NCBI RefSeq assembly: GCF_003931875.1
Contig: NZ_CP034245.1
Coordinates: forward strand, 2,914,001-2,978,000
Length of the DNA: 64,000 nucleotides
Direction: 5' to 3'
From: Microbacterium sp. 10M-3C3
Lineage (GTDB): Bacteria; Actinomycetota; Actinomycetes; Actinomycetales; Microbacteriaceae
Every line of letters starts with the position of its first letter. The stretch's first letter is position 1. Below are positions 24,785 to 32,426 of this stretch, in pieces. The notes beneath the pieces were generated by a model, which worked only from the letters and a program-made list of their open reading frames with translations, was not told where the DNA came from and made no database searches. The translations under genes were made by a program, and so were the position numbers.

Positions 24785-26601
24785 GCGCACAGAACCTGGG
24801 ATCCACGGGCCTGCCCACGCCGAACGACTGGACAACCGACACCGGAGAGGACGGCGCGACCGGCCTCTACCGGGGCCTGACGAACTACGGCGACCGCGAG
24901 TTCGCGCGCTACCTGAGACGGACGTTCGCGCACTCCACCGGTCGCTCCGCCGAGCTTCTCGAGCGCCCGGTCGTCGGCATCGCCACCTCCACCAGCGACT
25001 TCAACAACTGCCACCGGCAGCAGCCGGAACTCGTCGAGGCCGTCAAACGCGGTGTTCTCGCCGCAGGCGGGATGCCGATGGAATTCCCGACGATCTCCCT
25101 CGGCGAGGGATTCCTCTCCCCCACCTCCATGGTTTACCGCAACCTGATGGCCATGGACGTGGAGGAGATGGTCCGGGCGCAGCCCATGGACGCCGTCGTC
25201 CTCGTGGGAGGGTGCGACAAGACCGTCCCCGCGCAGCTCATGGGAGCGTTCGCGACGGACCGTCCGGCGATCCAGCTCGTCGTCGGACCGATGATGACCG
25301 GCCGGTTCGAAGGCGAACGCCTGGGCGCCTGCACCGACTGCCGCCGGTTCTGGGGCCAGTACCGCGGTGGTGCGATCGACGCACCGACGATCGCGACCGT
25401 CGAGCGCAACCTCGCCACCACCGCCGGAACGTGCGCGGTGATGGGAACGGCGAGCACCATGGCCTGCCTGACCGAAGCGCTCGGCATGGCACTGCCCGGC
25501 AGTGCCACGGCCCCCGCCGTGCACGCCGACCGGCTCCGGTTCGGCGAAGCCAGCGGTCGCATCGCCACGCAGCTCGCCGCGAACCGCCTCACCCCCTCGT
25601 CGATCGTCACACCCGCATCCATCCGGAACGCGCTGCGAGTGCTGCTGGCCATCGGCGGGTCCACCAACGCGCTCATCCACCTGACGGCGATGGCGGGCAG
25701 GCTCGGCATCCCCCTCGACCCGGAGGAGCTCAACGCCCTTTCGGATGAGACTCCGGTGCTTGTCGATCTGAAGCCCACCGGCGCGCACTACATGGAAGAC
25801 CTCCACGCCGCCGGCGGCGTCCCGGCGATCATGCGCGAACTGCGGCACCTGCTCGAGCTCGACGCGCTGACCATCACCGGGCAGACCATCCGCGAGATCC
25901 TCGACGAGGCCGACCCGTGGGTCGATCACACCGTCATCCGGCCCTTCGAAGACCCGATCCGCCCGGAAGGCGGGCTGAAGTGGCTGACCGGATCGCTCGC
26001 GCCCACCGGTGCGCTGATCAAGCGTTCTGCGGCGAACCCCGACCTGTTCGAGCGCACCGGACGCGCCGTCGTGTTCACCTCCCTCGAGGACCTCGCGGCA
26101 CGCATCGACGACCCCGACCTGGACGTCGAGGAAGACGACTTCCTCGTGCTGCAGAATGCCGGACCGGTCGGAGCGGGCATGCCCGAGGCGGGATACCTGC
26201 CGATTCCCGGCAAGCTCGCCCAGCGTGGCGTCCGCGACATGGTCCGCCTGTCCGACGCGCGTATGAGCGGCACGGCGTACGGCACCATCGTGCTGCACAT
26301 CGCACCCGAAGCCGCCGTCGGAGGCCCACTCGCCTACGTGCGCAACGGCGACCTCATCCGCCTCTCCGTCGCCCACGGGACGCTCGACCTCCTCGTCGAC
26401 GACGACGAGCTCGCGGCTCGTCGCGAGGAACTGACGACCGCACCGCGCAGCACCGGCCCCGTCGCCACGGGTTACCGTCGGATCTTCCAGGAGCACGTCC
26501 TGCAGGCCGACGGCGGATGCGACCTGGACTTCGCACGCCGCGCCCCGGGGACAGGCCCCACGGGCGAGCCTCAGCTCGGAGGGCGCGCTCTGACGGCTTG
26601 A
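24781..26601 (+). CDS. IlvD/Edd-family dehydratase (sugar-acid dehydratase-like)
   Basis: Iron-sulfur dehydratase of 606 residues converting a 2,3-dihydroxy acid, probably an aldonate, to a 2-keto-3-deoxy acid. Cluster cysteines lie in VGGCDKTVPA and TTAGTCAVMGTAST; GGSTNALIHLTAMAGR and the C-terminal RMSGTAYGTIVLHIAPEAA are hallmark family motifs. Its own branched-chain pathway gene is unlikely because it is coupled to ALDH and transporter genes; araD/xylonate-dehydratase-type function is the better guess. It overlaps the ALDH gene by 4 bases. Confidence 0.9.
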   Translation: MSAQNLGSTGLPTPNDWTTDTGEDGATGLYRGLTNYGDREFARYLRRTFAHSTGRSAELLERPVVGIATSTSDFNNCHRQQPELVEAVKRGVLAAGGMPMEFPTISLGEGFLSPTSMVYRNLMAMDVEEMVRAQPMDAVVLVGGCDKTVPAQLMGAFATDRPAIQLVVGPMMTGRFEGERLGACTDCRRFWGQYRGGAIDAPTIATVERNLATTAGTCAVMGTASTMACLTEALGMALPGSATAPAVHADRLRFGEASGRIATQLAANRLTPSSIVTPASIRNALRVLLAIGGSTNALIHLTAMAGRLGIPLDPEELNALSDETPVLVDLKPTGAHYMEDLHAAGGVPAIMRELRHLLELDALTITGQTIREILDEADPWVDHTVIRPFEDPIRPEGGLKWLTGSLAPTGALIKRSAANPDLFERTGRAVVFTSLEDLAARIDDPDLDVEEDDFLVLQNAGPVGAGMPEAGYLPIPGKLAQRGVRDMVRLSDARMSGTAYGTIVLHIAPEAAVGGPLAYVRNGDLIRLSVAHGTLDLLVDDDELAARREELTTAPRSTGPVATGYRRIFQEHVLQADGGCDLDFARRAPGTGPTGEPQLGGRALTA

Positions 26602-26658
26602 ACGAACGGGGCCAGCCCTCGATCACTGCACCGCACGACCAACTCAAAGAGGAGCCAC

Positions 26659-28074
26659 ATGTCTCTGCCTGCACGGCCCACCCCGGATGTCTCGTCCGTC
26701 CCGGCCGCCTCGCCCACTGACCTCCTGCCGACGATCCCCCCGGAAGACGACGTCGCATACGATCCGCGGAACCTGCGCAAGGCGGCCGCGTCGACGTTGA
26801 TCGGCACGATCCTCGAGCAGTACGACATGATCCTGTTCGGCAGCGCCGTCGCCGTGATCTTCAACGTGATGTTCTTCCCCAGCGAAGGGCCAGCGGCAGG
26901 GCTCATCGCGGCGTTCGCCTCCTACGGCGTCGGCTTCCTCGCGCGACCGCTCGGCGGCCTGTTCTTCTCCCACTTCGGAGAGAAGCACGGACGCAAGTGG
27001 ATCCTCGTGGCCACCCTGTTCCTGATGGGAACCGCCACGTTCCTGATCGGCATCCTGCCGACGTACGCCGCGGTCGGCGTCATCTCCCCGATCCTGCTGG
27101 TCATCCTCCGCCTCGCGCAGGGATTCGGCGCGGGAGCGGAGCAGACCGGCGGCATGACCCTGCTCGCCGAGACGTCGCGACGTTCCCGACGCGGACGCAA
27201 CGCCGCCCTCGTCGCCGTCGGCTCAGGCGTCGGCATCATCCTCGGCGGCGGCGTCTGGTCACTCGTCCAGCAGCTGATGACACCCGAGGCGTTCCTCGAA
27301 TGGGGATGGCGCCTGACGTTCCTCAGCAGCGTGCTGGTCACCATCACCGCATACATCGTGCGCCGCACCCTCAACGAGTCTCCCGTCTACATGGAGGCGA
27401 AAGCACAGCGAAAGGTCGAGAAGGCGCCGATCATCGAGGTATGGCGCAGCGGCAAACGGCCCCTGTTCACCGTGTTCGGGATGGCCTTCGGCACCATGGC
27501 CAACGGCTACGTGTTCCTCACGTTCATGGCCGCCTACCTCATCAACTACCAGGGCATCTCGGCCGCCGTCGTCGCCAACATCGTCGTCGCCGGCGCCGTC
27601 GCCACCTCCATCTCCCCGTACGTGTTCGGATGGCTCACCGACCACTTCGGACGCCGACGGGTCAACCTCGTGCTCGCTTCGATCCTCGTCGTCTACCCGC
27701 CGTTCGCGTTCATGCTCGCCTCCAGCGGCGACCTCACGCTCGTCTACATCGGCGTCGTCGGCGGGTTCGCCCTCGTCGTCACCGGCATGAACGGGTCCTA
27801 CGGGGCGTACTTCCCAGAGCTGTTCGGTTCCGGGTTCCGGGTCACCGGCGTCACACTGGGTCGCGAACTCGCGTCGATGATCGCGGGAGGATTCACTCCC
27901 CTCATCGCGACAGCGCTCATCGCCGCCTCCGGCGGATCCTGGATTCCGATCGCGGTGCTGATGTGCGGCACAGCCATCGTCACGCTCGTCTCGACAGCTC
28001 TCGCCCCCGAGACCCGCGGGCGCGACCTCGTCACCGACGAAGACGCCTTCGCAGAGCGGCAACGCACGCGCTGA
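26659..28074 (+). CDS. MFS transporter of the metabolite:H+ symporter (MHS/ShiA-like) family
   Basis: Twelve-helix carboxylate:proton symporter of 471 residues. LIGTILEQYDMILFGSAVAVIF is the MHS helix-1 motif, FARPLGGLFFSHFGEKHGRK is loop motif A, and RLAQGFGAGAEQTGG the helix-4 motif. The first 35 residues form a cytoplasmic tail. ATG 26659 has GAGGAG at ideal distance, 57 bases after the dehydratase, so it is probably the last gene of the operon; a hairpin follows at 28080. It gives the catabolic set a second uptake route besides the TRAP system. Confidence 0.9.
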   Translation: MSLPARPTPDVSSVPAASPTDLLPTIPPEDDVAYDPRNLRKAAASTLIGTILEQYDMILFGSAVAVIFNVMFFPSEGPAAGLIAAFASYGVGFLARPLGGLFFSHFGEKHGRKWILVATLFLMGTATFLIGILPTYAAVGVISPILLVILRLAQGFGAGAEQTGGMTLLAETSRRSRRGRNAALVAVGSGVGIILGGGVWSLVQQLMTPEAFLEWGWRLTFLSSVLVTITAYIVRRTLNESPVYMEAKAQRKVEKAPIIEVWRSGKRPLFTVFGMAFGTMANGYVFLTFMAAYLINYQGISAAVVANIVVAGAVATSISPYVFGWLTDHFGRRRVNLVLASILVVYPPFAFMLASSGDLTLVYIGVVGGFALVVTGMNGSYGAYFPELFGSGFRVTGVTLGRELASMIAGGFTPLIATALIAASGGSWIPIAVLMCGTAIVTLVSTALAPETRGRDLVTDEDAFAERQRTR

Positions 28075-28079
28075 GTGAG

Positions 28080-28116
28080 CCGGGTGGGGTCACAGCGCGC
28101 CCCTGACCCCACCCGG
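28080..28116 (+). terminator. Hairpin after the MHS transporter gene
   Basis: A perfect 13-bp stem (CCGGGTGGGGTCA with TGACCCCACCCGG) and 11-base loop begins 6 bases after the stop codon. No U-run follows. Placement at the end of the operon supports a terminator. Confidence 0.75.
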
Positions 28117-28170
28117 GATGAAGCCGCGTGACAAGGCGTTCAAGTCACGCTGGGCCTCCAGTCTCGACGC

Positions 28171-28290
28171 CTACGGCGCGATCTGGACGCCGTAGGCGTC
28201 GGCGATGTCGGTGAGGACCTGGTTGAGTGCGAGGTATCCCTGACCGCGCATCCACGCCTCGAAGTCGACGTCGTTACCGGCTTCTCAGGT
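28171..28290 (-). pseudogene. C-terminal remnant of an unidentified gene
   Basis: A minus-strand frame reads DVDFEAWMRGQGYLALNQVL and then TDIADAYGVQIAP before a TAG at 28171-28173. It looks protein-like but is cut off by the start of the neighbouring Cys-motif gene's 3' region, and I do not recognise the family. A perfect 13-bp hairpin (28166-28178 with 28188-28200) overlaps its stop and could be that gene's terminator. Confidence 0.4.
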
Positions 28291-28678
28291 CCCCGGACAC
28301 GTCGACTCCAGCGGCGGTCGCCTTCTCTCGAGCGTGTTCTTCACACAGCGTCCACGTCCACAGTCGGATCGTGTACTGCTTGGCCGGTTTGCCGCATTCC
28401 TCGCAGGTCTCGATGCTCACCCACGACGCCGCGAGGATCGCCTCGTCGAACGCTGGCAGGTGCGCAGAGCCGTCGGCGGATGGGTAGGCGTAGTAGTCGA
28501 GGGACCCGAACTTCGACTTGACCTGGTGCAGCACGTAACCCGGCGCGATCTCCGCCAGCTGCGCATCGAGTCGGGCCAGCAGCGGGAACCAGCCCGGGCC
28601 GACGTCGATCCACGTTGGCCAACCCGGCGCGAAACGGGCGAGGAGCGGCTGAAGTCCCGGCGGGGAGTGGTCAGTCAT
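28274..28678 (-). CDS. Small CEECG-motif protein of unknown function
   Basis: Soluble protein of 134 residues with no signal peptide. Layout: FAPGWPTWIDVGPGWFPLLARL near the N-terminus, VLHQVKSKFGSLDYYAY in the middle, AILAASWVSIETCEECGKPA with a CxxC pair, then a WTWTLCEEHA end, giving three cysteines and a His. A similar VKxKFG...CExCG...LCxxHA arrangement occurs in hypothetical proteins of phages and actinobacteria, function unknown to me. Before an IS256 insertion its ATG overlapped the stop of the gene now at 30184-30592 (ATGA). A frameshifted copy lies at 13031-13427 in direct orientation. Confidence 0.7.
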   Translation of the reverse strand: MTDHSPPGLQPLLARFAPGWPTWIDVGPGWFPLLARLDAQLAEIAPGYVLHQVKSKFGSLDYYAYPSADGSAHLPAFDEAILAASWVSIETCEECGKPAKQYTIRLWTWTLCEEHAREKATAAGVDVSGDLRSR

Positions 28679-28744
28679 GCGGTCCTCCCGTGTCCGCGCT
28701 CGGGGCCGATTGTGGTGCGGACGGACTGTCGCTGTCGGGATTGT

Positions 28745-30183
28745 GGCTGAGTCCCTTAGCGTGGTGTCACTTCCCGCGGGGTTCTCGTCGTCGTAGGCGA
28801 TGAAGGGCCACCGTGGGATGACCAGTTGTTTCCGCCAAGAAGCAAAGAAGAGATCCCACGATGACCCACCACCAGTCTGCCTTGACGACTCTGATCGGCG
28901 AAGTCCTTGCCGACCCCGACCTGGCTCACTCGGACGTGTTCCGTCGGATGCTGCAGGCGGGCCTGCAGGACCTGATCAACGCGGAAGCGACCGTGAAGAT
29001 CGGCGCGGCCCCGCATGAGCGCACCCCTGAGCGCACCACACGCCGCAACGGCACCCGACCCAAGACGCTGGCGACCCCGGCCGGGGAGGTGGACCTGCAG
29101 ATCCCGAAGCTGCGGGAGGGGTCGTTCTTCCCGAGCCTGCTGCACCCGCGTCGCCGGGTCGATAAGGCCCTCTACGCCGTGATCTGCCAGGCATGGATCG
29201 ACGGGGTCTCCACCCGCAAGGTCGACCAGCTGATCCGCGCGCTGGGCAACGACACCGGCATCTCCCGGTCGACGGTCTCTCGGATCTGCTCAGAGATCGA
29301 CGAAACCGTGCACGAGTTCCTGCACCGCCGACTCGATCACACCTGGTTCCCGTACCTGTTCCTCGACGCCACCTACCTCGACGTCCGCCACCGCGGCCGC
29401 GTCGTCTCCCAAGCCCTCGTGGTCGCCACCGGCGTCAGCGGCGACGGGCGCCGCGAGATCCTCGGCATGAGCCTCGGGGATGCGGAGACCACCGACTTCT
29501 GGACCGAGTTCCTCCGCAGCCTGCGCGACCGGGGACTGAAGGTCGCCACCGACGCCGATCCGCTCGGCGTCGCCCTGGTCACCTCCGATGCCCACGCCGG
29601 CCTGAAAGCCGCGATCAAGGCGATCCTGCCCGGATCCGGGTGGCAGAGATGCCGAGTCCATTTCGCCCGCAACGTCACCCAGAAGCTCGGCTCGGCCCGC
29701 TCCAAGCCCGTCAACGCGCTGATCTCGACGATCTTCGCGCAGACCACCTCCGAGGCGGTGCTTGCCCAATACAAAGCCGTCGCGGACAGCCTGCGCAGCT
29801 CCTTCCCGGAGGTCGCCGAGATGCTCGAGGCCGCCGAACCCGACCTCACCGCGTTCGCACCACTACCCCGCGAGCACTGGCAGAAAGTCTGGTCCAACAA
29901 CCCCATCGAACGCCTCAACCGCGAGATCAAACGCCGCGCCGACGTCGTCCAGATCTTCCCCGACCAAGGCTCCGTGACCCGCCTGATCGGCGCCGTCATC
30001 CAAGAGCAGCACGAGGAATGGTCCTACGGCGAACGCCGCTACTTCTCCGACATCTCCATGCGCAAACTCGTCCACACCCTCCACGACCACGCAGAGCCGG
30101 CACGCCCCGAGCTCTACCTCACCGCCTGACCACCACCCACCACAGGGAACAACTGGAGTGACACCACGCAAAGGGACTTGACC
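28745..30183 (+). mobile_element. IS256-family insertion sequence, complete, 1439 bp
   Basis: Terminal inverted repeats of 27 bp (28745-28771 and 30157-30183) match at 23 positions and share the core AGTCCCTT and GCGTGGTGTCACT. The element is flanked by a perfect 8-bp direct repeat GGGATTGT (28737-28744 and 30184-30191), the size expected for IS256. Removing the IS and one repeat rejoins an open frame, so the insertion is recent enough to be reconstructed exactly. It contains one transposase gene. Confidence 0.95.
28861..30129 (+). CDS. IS256-family (Mutator-type) transposase
   Basis: DDE transposase of 422 residues. Catalytic residues are D169 (FLDATYLDVR), D243 (VTSDAHAGL) and E350 (WSNNPIERLNREIKRR); ISRSTVSRICSEID is the upstream DNA-binding region and CRVHFARN the C-terminal signature. 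Full length and uninterrupted, so likely active. It starts 116 bases inside the left terminal repeat and ends 27 bases before the right repeat. Confidence 0.95.
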   Translation: MTHHQSALTTLIGEVLADPDLAHSDVFRRMLQAGLQDLINAEATVKIGAAPHERTPERTTRRNGTRPKTLATPAGEVDLQIPKLREGSFFPSLLHPRRRVDKALYAVICQAWIDGVSTRKVDQLIRALGNDTGISRSTVSRICSEIDETVHEFLHRRLDHTWFPYLFLDATYLDVRHRGRVVSQALVVATGVSGDGRREILGMSLGDAETTDFWTEFLRSLRDRGLKVATDADPLGVALVTSDAHAGLKAAIKAILPGSGWQRCRVHFARNVTQKLGSARSKPVNALISTIFAQTTSEAVLAQYKAVADSLRSSFPEVAEMLEAAEPDLTAFAPLPREHWQKVWSNNPIERLNREIKRRADVVQIFPDQGSVTRLIGAVIQEQHEEWSYGERRYFSDISMRKLVHTLHDHAEPARPELYLTA

Positions 30184-30592
30184 GGGATTGTTCTCGGAAC
30201 CGGCGGCCCACGCGCAGGCTGCGGGGGACATCCTTGTCCCAGCTGATCATGCCCCGCCGCCGCCATTCGATCGTCACATGCCCGCGAAACCCCGTTACCG
30301 CACGGCGACGTTCGAAGAAGCTCAGATCCGTCGGGAACGACGAGGGCAGGCCCTTCGTGTCGGGCAGGAGGTGCGCGAACAGCTCCGAGAACGTCGGGCC
30401 GAGAGAGGTGCGGCGCCGGGTCTGCGCGATGAAGATCGCCGCCGCGAGGGCCCACTCTTCAGCAGTGTCCTCGCCGGTGAACTCCTCGAACAGATAGACC
30501 CATGGCGCCGGCGGCGGGCTCGGAACCCCGCGCCACCAGATCGGATACGGGTCAGGCACCACGGCCACCATCACATTCACGGTCGCACGCAC
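30184..30592 (-). pseudogene. Unknown gene split by the IS256 element (5' part)
   Basis: From a GTG at 30592 the frame encodes about 136 native residues (PYPIWWRGVPSPPPAPWVYL, then FEEFTGEDTAEEWALAAAIF) and then runs into IS sequence to a stop at 30119. Excising the IS and one target repeat continues the frame through 28736-28675 and stops with a TGA overlapping the ATG of the CEECG gene, giving about 156 residues. No family recognised; no membrane segment or signal peptide is evident. It was clearly the first cistron of a coupled pair. Confidence 0.8.
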
Positions 30593-30678
30593 GGGCCGAC
30601 CCCGTGAGGCGACCAGAGATCATCGGGATCGGCAGCACACGTGCAGAGAACAGCGGACAGATCCGAGGAGTCGATGAT

Positions 30679-30728
30679 TGTTTCGTATGGCCTCAGGAAG
30701 TATCCCATACGGCAATCGGCCATACGAA
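30679..30728. repeat. Inverted repeats beyond tniQ, candidate Tn7-like left end
   Basis: TTCGTATGGCC (30682-30692) is repeated exactly in inverse as GGCCATACGAA (30718-30728), with a third CCATACGG copy between them (30705-30712). Its ATGGCC core is shared with the repeats beside tnsA. The TGT at 30679 could be the terminal trinucleotide. It lies 43-92 bases past the tniQ stop at 30771. Confidence 0.45.
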
Positions 30729-30770
30729 CGAGTCGCTGTTCCAGATGGAGAGGCAAGGGCCAGGCGAGAT

Positions 30771-32426
30771 CTACGCGAAGCGCACCTGCTCCGCGTGGGC
30801 TGCACGGGGCGGCCTTGATGGGCTGAGCAGCCTTTCTATCCGCTCGACGACGGCTCCGGTGAGACCGACGTCTTTGTCGGTTCTCACGAGTCGCATGCGC
30901 TGACCGGTGCCATCGACGAACCGAGCCTCGGCGTCGTAGGGCGCGCGGCCGTCGGCCCAGACCACGGCTTCTGCGTGCGTGCCAACCGCGTAGGAGATCA
31001 GGCTGCGCATGCGCCACCCGGGCTTGGGCCAGTCCTGCCAGGGGATGTGCTCCCCACCGAGCCTCCCTCCGAGCGGATGCTGGATGAACCACTCGAGCTG
31101 ATCGCGGGGCCAGGAGGTCAGCCAGGCGACGTGGACGCCGGTGCGGTGCACGATGCGGTCGAGCTCGCGGATCAGCCCGGTGTCGATGTCGAGCCACGAG
31201 CGCCAGTCGTCTGCGTCGGGCTCCTGCCCGGAGCGGATGCGAGCGATCGTGCCGTCGACGTTGAGCACGAGGAGTCTTCGTGCTCGCGACACCGTTCCCG
31301 CTCTCACGTCGAGCTCGCTGCCGATGCCAGCATGTTCGAGGATCGCGTCGAGGTCGTCGGGCAGCAGCCGGGCTCGGTTCAGCACCCGGGTGGGTGGAGC
31401 CGCCCAGCCGAGCGGGACGTCCCAGTTCGCGGGGATCCGGACGGCGTCCAGGTGCCGCAACAGGCATGCCCGGTGGGTGCGGGCTGACGCGTAGAGCGCC
31501 TTGTCGAGCCGGCAACGGATCGTCTTGACATTGCGGGACTTGCGGGCACCGTACGCGGCGAGCACCGCTTGCCGGGAGTGCTCGATCACGTTCTCGGCGG
31601 TGCGTCGCAACCCTCGGCCACCGGGAGCGTGCGCGAGGCGGGCGATGACACCCTCGATGATCTCGACCTGGGGCCTCGGGTCATAACGCGGGCTAAGAAG
31701 GTACCGGAGGAACTCGGGCTGGATCAGCGTGCCCGTCAAAGCGACGATCTCCGGGTACGCGCACAGCAGGAAGTCCGCGTCGGAGGAGAACGGATCCACG
31801 CCGAGGGTCTGCCCGCGGCTCATCGCCGGGCTGATGCGGGTGTCTTCGGCGGCGATGCGCAGCAGGCGTGCGGCGAGCTGCAGCTCGCCGGTGTGGAGGC
31901 CGATGCCGCGCAGCCAGAGCTTCCCGGACAGCCAGCGTTCGGCCCTGCCATACTCCGGGAAGCGTCTGATGTCGATGTCGCGGCCGTCGAGGTGCCAGCG
32001 GCCATGGTGCAGGCAAACCGCACCGCCGCGGGAGATGACCGTGGTCGACTGGCCGTGGGAGCAGCGCAGGCAGGCGGTGCGCGGTGGTTGCGGGGATCCG
32101 CAGCCTCGTGTGCAGTAGTCGATCTTCCAGTCGTTGTGGCTGCAGCGCACGGGCATCTCGTGGCGTCGGGCCTGGGCGGCGAAGTGCCCGCGGCGCAGCC
32201 CGGCGAGGTGTTCGATCACCCGGTGACCGAGCTCGAGATCGGGCCGGTTCGAGGACAGCCCAGCGAGATCGCGCACGTGCAGGCGCAGGTCAGCGAACGG
32301 CATCTCGTTCGCGGATGCGAGGCGATGAGCGAACCCAGTGACCGTCTCTCCCGGGATCGGCGCGAGCGGCACAGGGAGCGGTTCCGCAGTCGGCGCGCCA
32401 AACTCTCGCTGCCGGGACGTGGTCAC
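30771..32426 (-). CDS. tniQ: TniQ/TnsD-like target selector with C-terminal degenerate HAD domain
   Basis: Predicted target-site selector of 551 residues. The N-terminal TniQ signature APIPGETVTGFAHRLASANE is followed by zinc-finger cysteines at 105, 109, 119, 122 and 138, then a helical region to about 370. Residues 383-537 look like a HAD-fold domain: LLVLNVDGT, AWLTSW (435-439), Lys 468 and VVWADGRAP. The nucleophile position of the DxD motif is Asn 389 while Asp 391 remains, and the final acidic pair is reduced to A491-D492, so phosphatase activity is doubtful. It overlaps tnsC by 4 bases. I know of no standard Tn7 selector with such a tail; a target-recognition role is inferred. Confidence 0.85.
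   Translation of the reverse strand: MTTSRQREFGAPTAEPLPVPLAPIPGETVTGFAHRLASANEMPFADLRLHVRDLAGLSSNRPDLELGHRVIEHLAGLRRGHFAAQARRHEMPVRCSHNDWKIDYCTRGCGSPQPPRTACLRCSHGQSTTVISRGGAVCLHHGRWHLDGRDIDIRRFPEYGRAERWLSGKLWLRGIGLHTGELQLAARLLRIAAEDTRISPAMSRGQTLGVDPFSSDADFLLCAYPEIVALTGTLIQPEFLRYLLSPRYDPRPQVEIIEGVIARLAHAPGGRGLRRTAENVIEHSRQAVLAAYGARKSRNVKTIRCRLDKALYASARTHRACLLRHLDAVRIPANWDVPLGWAAPPTRVLNRARLLPDDLDAILEHAGIGSELDVRAGTVSRARRLLVLNVDGTIARIRSGQEPDADDWRSWLDIDTGLIRELDRIVHRTGVHVAWLTSWPRDQLEWFIQHPLGGRLGGEHIPWQDWPKPGWRMRSLISYAVGTHAEAVVWADGRAPYDAEARFVDGTGQRMRLVRTDKDVGLTGAVVERIERLLSPSRPPRAAHAEQVRFA

Noticed and set aside
24781..26601. Branched-chain amino acid dihydroxyacid dehydratase (ilvD)
   Set aside because: It is coupled to aldehyde dehydrogenase and transporter genes under IclR-type control, without ilvB/C/E neighbours, so a sugar-acid dehydratase fits better.
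30119..30183. C-terminal end of the gene starting at 30592
   Set aside because: These codons lie inside the IS256 right terminal repeat; the true end lies beyond the left end of the IS at 28675-28736.
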